From the NCBI GenBank assembly GCA_040285745.1, contig JAUFOR010000006.1, positions 558,001-622,000 of the forward strand: a DNA stretch of 64,000 bases. Reading direction: 5' to 3'. Source of the stretch: Barthelona sp. PCE. Its lineage: Eukaryota; Metamonada: BaSk clade. Positions 28,801 through 36,762 of this stretch are shown here, piece after piece. Positions within the stretch are counted from its first letter, which is position 1; each line of letters begins with the position of its first letter. A model generated the notes under the pieces. The model worked only from the letters and a program-made list of their open reading frames with translations, was not told the origin of the DNA and did no database searches. Made by a program: the position numbers and the translations under genes.

Positions 28801-28962
28801 AAGGTACTGCTTGCTCCCAAAGATGTTATTAGTTTAGAATATAGTGTTATTCCCCTGCATATTGGTTATCGAAATTTTCCTCGTTTTTCTGTTGAAATTG
28901 ATAAGCTTTTTGTGTTTAATATACCTAATCCACCAACTGTATTTGCCAAACCTTATGAATAA
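25849..28962 (+). CDS. TRAPPC11: TRAPPC11-like (foie-gras/Gryzun) vesicle tethering subunit
   Basis: 1038 residues. TRAPPC11 is a subunit of the TRAPP III complex acting on ER-Golgi and autophagic membranes. Near the N-terminus the block GVLHKDWLQTHSTLFPTVVVFFFEWD is the family entry to the foie-gras helical solenoid, which runs to about residue 530. An acidic insert (DDDEDESSSEDE) lies near 610. The remaining part is beta-rich, with immunoglobulin-like Gryzun domains. It ends in a block FGGFTHTKVLLAPKDVISL then PLHIGYRNFPRFSVE, the typical C-terminal end of TRAPPC11. Start at ATG 25849, as the frame upstream has only a non-ATG start. BCP1 follows after 44 bp. TRAPPC11 is present in many but not all protists. 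Confidence 0.78.
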   Translation: MLQAEAPDFSLPLVGVFNVIPPVEPLFVLPENDARIQIRKLNEGAGIETVPPESNFGVLHKDWLQTHSTLFPTVVVFFFEWDPIQQPSLQDSIEHFRKTAPSAIQIGLTVIGCPEDELGYIRRSLEIDNSNIYSIGSFDAIPHQVANWQRFFHTLCCNTQRKWIKQLNKDINVLQLDNEYNVYSKEILRTMLKKIFFLKQVENSQLLNQNEKTNFKETKKCILTCIEFIFECVASIEICHLYKVLLHWLILIEQKRGIYFDYDLIVENYIKFKSYLTNNEAFIAKQYENWLYKSDPKAICEKRTKYYLKLILLKMNLTIGIEFSKLSNLDSNNSYLHPWFYFINCYKYLKDLIDLDFMFQSHDLSQYNKNGNGMYRLNEQEQLFYGVVAPGPLIHEELSDLISVPKEDFNDALIQTLNMAINSFDIDLFKYNRGSKRFFFKKCHIQYYLVLELINNGDIKQAYDLLFELIGVYEDTHHKYIYLLLLYHFQECQELLDLEEERVITLLQLLHNDFLLENNERSYEEVEQFQKVSFLLNSVPSAYNVNLTDISPFVDIVIAFSDTKTKLFELHSSVGINISIKSRCIGPIDFSGVELVYSDSSLNKSFTMSALDDDEDESSSEDECYCDLSLLPGKSLKLTQQFDTSEAKKIQLVNVIVRVGKISVSLKDLVPPNVCIEILRFPNATMDFHGPEKAYFNLATPFTLDINSNDDLMHGIEFEFKSKMSDRTLIVAFADNHANRFMRVYPTMFDAVMLQTVNPITCEDIEKNEDRRVVFEVISPWCVMAELSVTMSYKPSLDSDLRLYVTRSLKTRFLPPFQPNILVFSDFLSLDRSYVYNDDCSILCQLDELSESIIIHKVSVPSEEKKFSQTISNDEAISIELKSKFSEFQSGISVEWSLSSNPQTRGISKLHIPTFKYQKSNLRVVYDVPEVVTQGIPFTANIHIENISDTDFIQGVISLDTPDTNDIQLKQSDVDFLFGGFTHTKVLLAPKDVISLEYSVIPLHIGYRNFPRFSVEIDKLFVFNIPNPPTVFAKPYE

Positions 28963-29006
28963 ATTAGAATAGAATGTTCTTCGTTATTTAACCCGTATCT
29001 AATTCA

Positions 29007-29798
29007 ATGAACGTATCAGAGATCCCTGAAATCGACTCAGAGCAAGACGACATCATTAACTTTGCACCCAAAGATGACAGTGAAACAATTTCAATGGAAA
29101 TTGAATGTGTTCGTCCTCAAACTAAGCACGCTGCTACAATTAGGAAGTTCCTCACTGACAACATGCCGCATCCCAGTGGATTCAATGCATCCCACCTGGC
29201 TCTGAACATTGCAAAGCAAGAGTTTGTTGGCTCTTGCATTTTTGCTTCAGTTGTCGATGATATCATTGCATTTTTAAGTGTTCTGAGCTTGCAGAAGTAC
29301 CATAATCTAAGTCCTATTCAAAAAATTCACAGTTACCTCAAGAACGAATTGCCAACCAACGTACACAGATTTATCGATGAATTGTTCGATGAGAACGCTG
29401 AAAAGCCAAACTGCGTCCTCTTTAATGAACGTATCATTAACACACCAGTTCAAGTCATTCCACCAACATTTAATTCTTTAAGAGAAGAGTTGGAATGGGC
29501 TGTTGAAGATGGAGTAATGGAATATGACTTCGAATGGTTTATTTATATTACCAAAAAAGCTAATGATAATGAAAATGAAGATGAAGAATTGTTCTTCAAA
29601 TTTGAAGATGAAATTTTTGAAGAAGAAGCTGAATATGTTTTTCCCTTACCAGTTATGGAAAATAACCCTCAACATGTAACTTTCGGTACTGTGTATATCT
29701 TTAATATGGAACAATTCAAAGGTATTGTGGAAAAATTATTGGAGCATCAGATCGAGTACGATTCTTTTGCTCTACAGGAACGTGCTATGGCCGTGTAA
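29007..29798 (+). CDS. BCP1: BCP1/BCCIP-like nuclear protein
   Basis: 263 residues. In yeast Bcp1 is a chaperone for ribosomal protein Rpl23 and is needed for nuclear export; human BCCIP is its relative. The diagnostic block is near residues 125-165: ELFDENAEKPNCVLFNERIINTPVQVIPP, matching the conserved FLLSERFINVPPQ-type motif. The early part has the expected small helical repeat (IRKFLTDNMP, ASVVDDIIAFLSVLS). The acidic section ELFFKFEDEIFEEEAEY and the final helix MEQFKGIVEKLLEH complete the family layout. Its stop is one base from the stop codon of the gene on the other strand, so the two messages must overlap. Confidence 0.85.
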   Translation: MNVSEIPEIDSEQDDIINFAPKDDSETISMEIECVRPQTKHAATIRKFLTDNMPHPSGFNASHLALNIAKQEFVGSCIFASVVDDIIAFLSVLSLQKYHNLSPIQKIHSYLKNELPTNVHRFIDELFDENAEKPNCVLFNERIINTPVQVIPPTFNSLREELEWAVEDGVMEYDFEWFIYITKKANDNENEDEELFFKFEDEIFEEEAEYVFPLPVMENNPQHVTFGTVYIFNMEQFKGIVEKLLEHQIEYDSFALQERAMAV

Positions 29799-29799
29799 A

Positions 29800-30042
29800 T
29801 CATTCATCCTTTTGTGCTGTGAATTGTTTGCGTCCAATCCAACGAATGTGAGCAAAAACTATTGATGTTACAAATATAGCAGAAAGTCCATTTGTGGCGA
29901 GTGATTTCGACACGAAGAAGCTCATACAGCCCATTAAAATAAACAATAACCCTAATCCTATGATGAAAATTCCAAAAACATCCTCAATGGATAGTCTGCT
30001 GTGAAAAAACGTGCGAAAATAGCTTCCAAGATCAATTGCCAT
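29800..30042 (-). CDS. Small two-TM membrane protein, possibly GOT1-related
   Basis: 80 residues with two adjoining hydrophobic segments (GIFIIGLGLLFILMGCMSFFVSK and LSAIFVTSIVFAHIR), a basic C-terminus and no signal peptide. The G-x-G-x-LFxxxG-x-MxFF pattern followed by a Phe/Ser stretch resembles the first half of GOT1-type vesicle transport proteins, but the second half is missing, so this is a weak guess. It ends one base from the convergent BCP1 gene, and has a 382-bp divergent gap from MAPK15. Confidence 0.5.
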   Translation of the reverse strand: MAIDLGSYFRTFFHSRLSIEDVFGIFIIGLGLLFILMGCMSFFVSKSLATNGLSAIFVTSIVFAHIRWIGRKQFTAQKDE

Positions 30043-30424
30043 TGTTCACAGTGATTCAATTCCAGAAAAATGCAATAAATGTGATTACAAAAAAGTTGTC
30101 ATATGTCGGAATTCTGGTTTCTCTTCAGGTTTAAAAATGCATGTAAGATATTTCTAAGCCCTTACATCACATTAAATATATAGAACAGCCAACAATTTCC
30201 AAAATCATCTACCCACTTGGAAAACACCATTATCTGTTCTTAAATCGTCCTGTGGTCAGCAAATATACGACAAATACTGCCCTCAGCTCAGAAAACGTAC
30301 TATTGAAATAAACGCTTGTTTTTCAAAAATAATCCTTTCTTTACCTAGCTAAGGATATTCTTTTTTACCCAACGTCGTTATTTTTGATCCCTATTGCATT
30401 TTTAACGAATATTTATAGTACATA
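30043..30424. other. Divergent intergenic region upstream of MAPK15
   Basis: 382 bp, AT-rich. No gene or repeat was recognised. It carries promoters for the small membrane protein and MAPK15. Confidence 0.5.
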
Positions 30425-31549
30425 ATGAGCTCAGCTATCGATCCCTACATTCATAGGAAATATGAGCTTCTGTGTAAGATTGGACAGGGTGCCTACGGAT
30501 ATGTGTACAAATGTATCTCACACAAGAACAGAAAAGTCGTTGCTCTTAAGAAGATTTTTGATGCTTTCCAGAATGCTACAGACTCTCAAAGAACCTTCCG
30601 TGAGATATGTTTTCTTCAAGAACTCGAGCATGAGAACATCATTCGCCTTCTAAATGTTCTTAAAGCTGATAATGATCGTGATATTTATTTGGTTTTTGAA
30701 TTTATGGAGACAGATCTTCATGCCGTAATCAGAGGTAATCTTCTGGAGCCCATCCACATCCAGTACATCATCTATCAGATCCTCAAGGCCCTCAAGTACA
30801 TGCACAGTGGTGACCTGATCCACAGAGACATGAAGCCCAGTAATGTACTGCTCAACAGTGAATGTCATGTTAAACTTGCTGATTTCGGCCTTGCCAGATC
30901 CCTCCGTGCCACCAGTAACTCTGGTCCTGTCATGACTGATTATGTTGCGACGAGATGGTATAGATCTCCAGAGATCTTGGTTGGATCACAGCATTATACA
31001 GGTGCTGTTGATTTATGGGCCGTTGGATGTATTCTCGGCGAGGCATTAGGCGGCCGCCCCATGTTCCCTGGTCGTTCAACTATGAACCAGCTTGCAAGAT
31101 TGATTGAGGTTACAGGAATGCCAATTGAGAAAGATGTTGCTGCTTTACGTTCTCAGTTTGCTGAAACTATGCTTGGTAATCTCCCCCCGATCAAGAAGAG
31201 ATCTCTTGAAGAAATTTATCCTCATGCTACACCTGATGCCCTAGATTTACTAAAAAAATTGTTATGCTTCAACCCAGACGAACGTATTACTGCTGAAGAA
31301 GCATTGGAACACCCATACGTTGCCCCCTTCCATAACCCAGCCAACGAACCACGTTGTACGAAAGTTATCAGAATCCCCATTGATGACAACATTAAGTATT
31401 CAGTAGATGATTACAGAACTCGTATTTATCAAGCTGTTATTCGTCGTAAGAAGGAAATGAAGAAGAGACAGAGAGCTGTTCGTGCTACAAGGTCAAGGTC
31501 AAGAAAAAGTACTGGTGCTGCTAATTCTTCTAATTATAAGAGAAAGTAA
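30425..31549 (+). CDS. MAPK15: MAPK15/ERK7-type MAP kinase
   Basis: 374 residues. This atypical MAP kinase regulates cilium length and formation. Kinase motifs are complete: GQGAYGYVYKC glycine loop, VALKK (Lys42), HRDMKPSNVLL (133-143), DFGLA (153-157) and the activation motif TDY at 171-173 in place of TEY, followed by VATRWYRSPEILVG. ERK7-type wording is seen in the KIFDAFQNATDSQRTFREI segment. The tail after about 330 is basic and Ser-rich (KKRQRAVRATRSRSRKS), which suggests a nuclear or microtubule target. No dead-kinase changes. Its stop is 17 bp from the convergent small gene. Confidence 0.9.
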   Translation: MSSAIDPYIHRKYELLCKIGQGAYGYVYKCISHKNRKVVALKKIFDAFQNATDSQRTFREICFLQELEHENIIRLLNVLKADNDRDIYLVFEFMETDLHAVIRGNLLEPIHIQYIIYQILKALKYMHSGDLIHRDMKPSNVLLNSECHVKLADFGLARSLRATSNSGPVMTDYVATRWYRSPEILVGSQHYTGAVDLWAVGCILGEALGGRPMFPGRSTMNQLARLIEVTGMPIEKDVAALRSQFAETMLGNLPPIKKRSLEEIYPHATPDALDLLKKLLCFNPDERITAEEALEHPYVAPFHNPANEPRCTKVIRIPIDDNIKYSVDDYRTRIYQAVIRRKKEMKKRQRAVRATRSRSRKSTGAANSSNYKRK

Positions 31550-31566
31550 ATGATGTACATTTATTG

Positions 31567-31842
31567 TTAGTCTGTTGTATTAAGGAATTCTTGGTTCTGT
31601 GTGCGAACATCTAAAGCCAATGCAGGATTCTTGTTCTCAAAAATTTGCATAGATTGTGATAGTTTAATACCCTGTGCGAATTCTTCCTTCTTTTCTGTAA
31701 GAAAAGCAGTAAAGTATTCATCGTTTACCCGTTCTAGTCCGGAAATTATGTCTTCATCGTATTTTTTTTCTTCAAATCGCCAAGAACTACCCTGTAGAGG
31801 TTTGTATGTTGTGAAAACCATCTCTTCTGTGACTTCCTGCAT
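31567..31842 (-). CDS. Small unknown protein
   Basis: 91 residues, mostly helical and acidic (VNDEYFTAFLTEKKEEF), with a start ATG and a clean frame between two real genes. No motif recognised. It is convergent with MAPK15. The context of flagellar genes on both sides (MAPK15, CLAMP-like) makes a ciliary role possible but there is no sequence evidence for one. Confidence 0.55.
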   Translation of the reverse strand: MQEVTEEMVFTTYKPLQGSSWRFEEKKYDEDIISGLERVNDEYFTAFLTEKKEEFAQGIKLSQSMQIFENKNPALALDVRTQNQEFLNTTD

Positions 31843-32033
31843 AAATAACTGCTAACTCTCCCACAAAATCCCGATAATGGTAAGATACATGAAAGCATAA
31901 AAGACAAATGCTTTGAACTCTATCTACTTGTATCTACGGTCTGAAAATCAAAATTTAACCCGGTCTTGACCAAACAAACATAAAACAATACCATGTAAAA
32001 TGTTACTTTATATATACCCCTTCTTTAATATCC

Positions 32034-32819
32034 ATGAGCTTAAAAAGCAGGAAAGTATCTGCAGCTAACACAAGGCGTGCATCATCCACACTTGAAAATG
32101 ATAAATTTAGAATTTTCAATGAAATGGTCGAGCAATACAACGAAGATTCACTAAAAGTCCGTGGTGTTATTGGTAAGTGGGCAGAACTTGATCCTTTGTT
32201 TGTCGTGGACCCACAAACACAAATATACCTCGACATCTATACCAATACCTTTAGTTTTTGCATAGAAAATTCGTTTCCTATTGATATTGTTGCAATAATC
32301 CTCCCACAAACAAAGGAATTCCTCTCAAAATTGTCCAGAGGAGAGATAGAAAAAGCAAATCTTCGAAATACAATCATTAGTTTAATGGCAAGCATTGTTA
32401 ATGAAGATGCCCTTCAAAAGATTGTCGAATACCTTTATGATTACTTCTATCCAACATGGTCTTTATACACCAAGGTATTAGAAGTTGACACAGAAACAGG
32501 TTCTCATGTATTTAATCCCCAACAACCTAAAGAGAAAGAGACTGTATATTATACAACATTAAAAGAAGATTATTTGAATCGTAAATTAAGCACAGCTAAC
32601 ATGCATCCTATTCCATATTCTAAAGAAGAGTTAAAGAACCCTGAAGTAATTGATTTATTGTTAAAAGCAAAAGAATCTATCATTGAATCAATAGAAACTG
32701 CTTATATTCAGCATTGGCAAGAAAGAGAAGAAGATTTTGATGAATATGTTGAACATACTAGAAATGTTCTTAATGGTGATGGTAATACAGCTAGAAAAAA
32801 GAAAAAACCCAAGCGTTAA
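32034..32819 (+). CDS. CLAMP/C1a-32-like flagellar protein (tentative)
   Basis: 261 residues. The middle part, QIYLDIYTNTFSFCIENSFP and later ALQKIVEYLYDYFYPTWSLYTKVL, resembles the CLAMP domain of the C1a-32 subunit (CFAP119/CCDC189), which belongs to the central apparatus of the axoneme. In those proteins a helix with a leucine-rich run and an aromatic F/Y-x-x-Y-LY pattern is followed by a tail as here. The C-terminus is basic (RKKKKPKR). I rate this as a resemblance rather than a firm match; no catalytic residue is involved. It converges on the next gene with 4 bp between stop codons. Confidence 0.45.
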   Translation: MSLKSRKVSAANTRRASSTLENDKFRIFNEMVEQYNEDSLKVRGVIGKWAELDPLFVVDPQTQIYLDIYTNTFSFCIENSFPIDIVAIILPQTKEFLSKLSRGEIEKANLRNTIISLMASIVNEDALQKIVEYLYDYFYPTWSLYTKVLEVDTETGSHVFNPQQPKEKETVYYTTLKEDYLNRKLSTANMHPIPYSKEELKNPEVIDLLLKAKESIIESIETAYIQHWQEREEDFDEYVEHTRNVLNGDGNTARKKKKPKR

Positions 32820-32823
32820 TTAG

Positions 32824-34626
32824 TTATGAATCAATAAACTTAATGGGAATCTTTATCAGATGTTCAAGACTTCTAGTAAACTTTTCCAATAATTCTACAT
32901 CATTTGTAGCTAAATCTAAAATTTTATGAGCTGAAGTAATAGAAAATTTAAATTCATCTGTGAGCTTACGAACATCGCTAAAATTCCATATACCAACATT
33001 AATCTCGGATATATCTGACAAAATTATGCTTTTCATCTTCTTTCCAGAATACCAAATCAGCTCTTCCATACTGTTTGATAATCTAAAATGACGAACATGG
33101 GGTCTACCCGATGTAACTCCTTTTGTAAAACTTGATCCTTCAAGTAAGAACGCCTTGGAGCGCTCATCTTTCATCATTCTTATCTTGTTTTGGGTGTCAA
33201 TTCTTAAGAAAACAGAAGAAAATATTGAATCAAATAAATTAATGCAATCGTTCTCTAAAGTCTCCCGATATTCACGGCGTACCTCTTGCCTGATCCTGTT
33301 GATCTCATCAAGATCCTCTTCCATACTATAGATGTTAACAATGCATTTTGCATCCATCAACTTCTTCTCGACAGGAGACATTGTAGGGGCAACTGGTGAC
33401 GGATCCCTACTCTCAATTATGTGTTGCGAGATGGAATCAAATATTAAAGGATCTGGTGTATCTGGAATGGAAAAATCCAAAGTTTTAACCTTCTTTGGTG
33501 TTTTTTCCACAGTATCTTTTGTAGTTCCTTTCCTCCGCACCGACTTAAGCTTCTTTTTCCTCGATGTACGTTTAACTGGAGGTAATACTCTTGAAAATAA
33601 ATCCTCTTCCTTTCTTTTTTCCTCTTTCGCTCTCTTCAGTTCCTGAGCACGTTTCATCCTCTCAATGTGCTTCGAGGATGCGCTGGATTTCCTCGCATAT
33701 GCTCTCTTTACCGTGGATTTCTTAGGGGAAACAGATAATAAACTGGTTAAATACCTGCTGCCAACATGTGCATATTTCTTACGAGATCTAGCACTGGTGA
33801 CCTTTTTCTTGTTCGACAACGCCTTTCTACGTAATATTTCACCCCTTGTTAACTTCACAACAGGTTTTTTAGTTTCAGGTGTATCTAATGAGAGTGTAAT
33901 CATTGGTTTCTCATCGATTGGAACAGCACGGGGACGTACATCCGTGATAACGGGTTTGATTGTCCTTGGTTCCTCTTCATCTAGATTTAAATTAAAATGC
34001 ACTGCCAATGGTGTACCTGGTTCAATACTTATGTCTTCTTCTGATTCGTCTTCTTCTTCTTCGATGGGGGACGATGCCAGAGGGGGGGTGTTCGAGCCGG
34101 AGCTTACCTCCTTGACTTCAATATCCTCCTCTGTATGGGTTTGATGATACATCAACATTGCTGAAATTATATCTCCTGGATCTGCTTGCTCAATGATCTG
34201 TGGGGAGAAGTGTGGGGATGCGCGGTCGATGTGCATGTACTCTTCATCACTCTTTAATTCAACTGGTTCGTATTTCTTCTCAGGTATAATTGCAAATGCA
34301 TCTTTGGTGTGTTCTGGCGAATTTGGCGATGAAACCACAGCTGTTGCTGTCATTGCGGGTACTGCCATGCTGAACTCATCCTCTAAACTAATATTCTCAC
34401 TTTGCGCAGTCAAATCTATGTCCACAAATTGCTTTTCATCAAGAACAAAGGCGTCTTTTGAATAAACTTCGATGTAGTGGCCCTGAGTAGTTATGTAAGG
34501 ATCTGAATCCAACTCTAAGAAGCTGTAAAACACTTTGCTACTGTCGTAAGCATTTCTAAAGCAAAAATCAGGGAAGATTTCCTTTGGAGGCACCCTGCCT
34601 TGTTGCAGGTAATCAATTTCTGACAT
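32824..34626 (-). CDS. Unknown protein with disordered middle and C-terminal PH-like domain
   Basis: 600 residues. Acidic first half, a Ser/Glu-rich run (IEEEEDESEEDISIEPG), then a Lys/Arg-rich middle (about 270-390) full of predicted nuclear-type basic clusters. The last 120 residues look like a PH-type fold: LLEGSSFTKGVTSGRPHVRHFRLS, then ELIWYSGKKMKSIILSDISEINVG and a final amphipathic helix. The wording GxxFxK...P...R.F.LS....L.W resembles PH domains found in plant and protist PH proteins. No catalytic domain. It abuts the C1a-32-like gene (4 bp between stops). Confidence 0.5.
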   Translation of the reverse strand: MSEIDYLQQGRVPPKEIFPDFCFRNAYDSSKVFYSFLELDSDPYITTQGHYIEVYSKDAFVLDEKQFVDIDLTAQSENISLEDEFSMAVPAMTATAVVSSPNSPEHTKDAFAIIPEKKYEPVELKSDEEYMHIDRASPHFSPQIIEQADPGDIISAMLMYHQTHTEEDIEVKEVSSGSNTPPLASSPIEEEEDESEEDISIEPGTPLAVHFNLNLDEEEPRTIKPVITDVRPRAVPIDEKPMITLSLDTPETKKPVVKLTRGEILRRKALSNKKKVTSARSRKKYAHVGSRYLTSLLSVSPKKSTVKRAYARKSSASSKHIERMKRAQELKRAKEEKRKEEDLFSRVLPPVKRTSRKKKLKSVRRKGTTKDTVEKTPKKVKTLDFSIPDTPDPLIFDSISQHIIESRDPSPVAPTMSPVEKKLMDAKCIVNIYSMEEDLDEINRIRQEVRREYRETLENDCINLFDSIFSSVFLRIDTQNKIRMMKDERSKAFLLEGSSFTKGVTSGRPHVRHFRLSNSMEELIWYSGKKMKSIILSDISEINVGIWNFSDVRKLTDEFKFSITSAHKILDLATNDVELLEKFTRSLEHLIKIPIKFIDS

Positions 34627-34911
34627 TCCCCGTTGAATAAGAGATTAAAAAAAGTTTAACAAATCTTTTTGTCTGTCAACGAATTTTTTCTGTCCAAATC
34701 ATGGGCATAATACATTATTGCTTCATACAAAGAAATAGAAACATGCATACATTTCTTTGTCTATAATGTTGCAACACCGGTTTCATTTTGTATCTCTATT
34801 TGTGGTTTACATTGCTAGTAACATCTACAATAACCATTTTTAATGCTAAAAACTACATTTCGACAATATTTGTGAAGTGTTAAAGGTTTTTCCCCCTATC
34901 ACAACCCTGCA

Positions 34912-35625
34912 ATGAAGGAATGGAATAACTCGACAAAGGTTGAATACAAAGCGGGTAATAGAGCACACGCAACACGTTGCTGTACACTTTCAGAGGGCAA
35001 GAACAAAGTACCTCAAGCAGAAATGCTTAGGGATTTTAATTTCCGGGCTGAGCAGCTTCCTGACGTCCACAGACCAGATGATGAGCTCATGCTGACGCTT
35101 CAAAAGAGTGGATTCAAAACGCTGCCAAACAACCCAAAACTAGCTGATAAAGAAGAGTTTAACCTCCATACAGCAACGATTGACCGCAAAGGGCTGGAGC
35201 AACGGACGTTAGAGATGACTAAGGAGTCAAAAAAGAAAAATAAGCCATATAATAATAGTGTTCGACGAACAAGTTTAATGAACAGAGAGAAACAATTTGA
35301 GAGCACATTGAGGGAGTGCAGGTTGCTCGACAAGCAGATGGTATCAATTAATGATATGAAATTGGCAGAATTAGAAGCTCAAGTAGATATGGATTTAAAA
35401 ACGATGCGATTAGAATTACGTCAACAACTATCACGTACCAAAGGTAAACCCAATGTCACATATGAACACTATCACACAGGTGTATTTGAACAGACCCCTT
35501 TTGAGGATGAACCAACTTGGTCTTGTTGTATGAAATTCGGTGAAGATGCTAAAGGTTGTCAACGCAAGAAATTAAATAGGGACCGTTGGTCACTAACCAG
35601 CTGTGTTCCTTCTCTCAGTAGTTAA
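34912..35625 (+). CDS. Unknown coiled-coil protein with C-terminal CC..C motif
   Basis: 237 residues. Heptad-like charged helices at about 85-180 (EKQFESTLRECRLLDKQMV and AELEAQVDMDLKTMRLELR). The end of the chain has TWSCCMKFGEDAKGCQRKK, a Trp-Ser-Cys-Cys...Gly-Cys motif that may bind metal, preceded by a His/Tyr-rich stretch (YEHYHTG). I cannot name the family. The N-terminus also has a Cys pair (RCCTL). No TM or signal peptide. Start ATG 34912. Confidence 0.5.
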   Translation: MKEWNNSTKVEYKAGNRAHATRCCTLSEGKNKVPQAEMLRDFNFRAEQLPDVHRPDDELMLTLQKSGFKTLPNNPKLADKEEFNLHTATIDRKGLEQRTLEMTKESKKKNKPYNNSVRRTSLMNREKQFESTLRECRLLDKQMVSINDMKLAELEAQVDMDLKTMRLELRQQLSRTKGKPNVTYEHYHTGVFEQTPFEDEPTWSCCMKFGEDAKGCQRKKLNRDRWSLTSCVPSLSS

Positions 35626-35944
35626 GAGATTGTAAACTTCTTTTGTACATATGCGATTTTTTCACACAATAATTGTTTTTTCTTTTTGTGAGTGAGCTGT
35701 ATTTCTGTTCAGAACACCGTGCTATACACACTCTCCATGCGCGTACTGAAGCACAAATGAACAGGTTAAGAAAAAAATGAAGTATATTTCCAAAATGTTC
35801 TCGAATTATTCTGCTGTGAAATAATCAATGATATGCAGTTCAACAATTTCTTGTATCTAAGGGATCCAACGCTTGTAAGTATGATAAAACCTGTAAACTG
35901 CAAGCTATCCTTTTTCGCTTTATCCATTGTTTTGATATTGTCAG
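35626..35944. other. Intergenic region
   Basis: 319 bp between two genes on +. No motif, repeat or RNA gene found. Confidence 0.45.
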
Positions 35945-36679
35945 ATGCATTCCTCCAGTTCCCCCTTGGACACCAACTGTTGCGTTTTTGAGTCGTCAGC
36001 CCATTTTGACGACACTATGGTAACAGAAATAACCAACGCATTATGTGTTTTTAATGCTGTTAAACCTCCCAGTCCTACGGATTACCCTTCCCCAGATAAA
36101 CGGGATAGAAGCGTCCGTACGAAGAAAAGAGAAGGTTTGCTTGGTGGTGATGGAGAAGATGTTAATGGCTCTTTTAGTGTTGATGTTGGCTCTTTGAATG
36201 TTGAAGATTTTTGTGAGCGTATTTTGCATGATTTCCCCAAGTTTTTAACTACCAAGAAACTTGCAACGTTCTACAATATGAAGGAGAGTCAATTGAACAA
36301 GTTCATCAATAACAACTTTGGTGATAAAGACCAACGCCTTTTGCGTTATGGTATTACTGCGGAAAATCTCGTTTCACGTTTGAACGAGAATGAAAGCTTC
36401 AGTAGCTTAGCATCATCTATTTGTGGAGGATCTGTTCAGAAATTAAAGGAACTCATTCACGAAACTCTGAATGATTGTGAGATCAATGATCTATGTGAGG
36501 TAAATGATGATATTTTCAAAATGAAGGGTCACAGACTGCAGAAAATGCAGCAGAACGTTGCTGGTTTTCCAACTATTACAACTGAGGAATACAATGACAT
36601 AAGAGCTAAGATTGGACAAATCAAGCAGAATCCCCAACTTAATGGGATTCGATCAAATATAAGTGCATTCAGCAAATAA
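35945..36679 (+). CDS. Unknown protein, possibly helix-turn-helix-containing
   Basis: 244 residues. The central block LTTKKLATFYNMKESQLNKFINNNFG has the spacing of a helix-turn-helix, but nothing else supports DNA binding. The C-terminal half is helical (KLKELIHETLNDCEINDLCE). N-terminal 80 residues are low-complexity and basic (PSPDKRDRSVRTKKR). Unknown family. Confidence 0.4.
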   Translation: MHSSSSPLDTNCCVFESSAHFDDTMVTEITNALCVFNAVKPPSPTDYPSPDKRDRSVRTKKREGLLGGDGEDVNGSFSVDVGSLNVEDFCERILHDFPKFLTTKKLATFYNMKESQLNKFINNNFGDKDQRLLRYGITAENLVSRLNENESFSSLASSICGGSVQKLKELIHETLNDCEINDLCEVNDDIFKMKGHRLQKMQQNVAGFPTITTEEYNDIRAKIGQIKQNPQLNGIRSNISAFSK

Positions 36680-36762
36680 TAAATATTGTTTTTATTTTTT
36701 TTTTGGATGAAAAAATATTTTCTTCCTTTTCCTTCAAAAGAAATCTCTAATTCTATGAAGAG

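Noticed and set aside
33332-34465. Three antisense frames opposite the PH-like unknown gene, rich in Ser and Phe
   Set aside because: They mirror the Glu/Lys/Ser-rich coding strand; no motif or start context.
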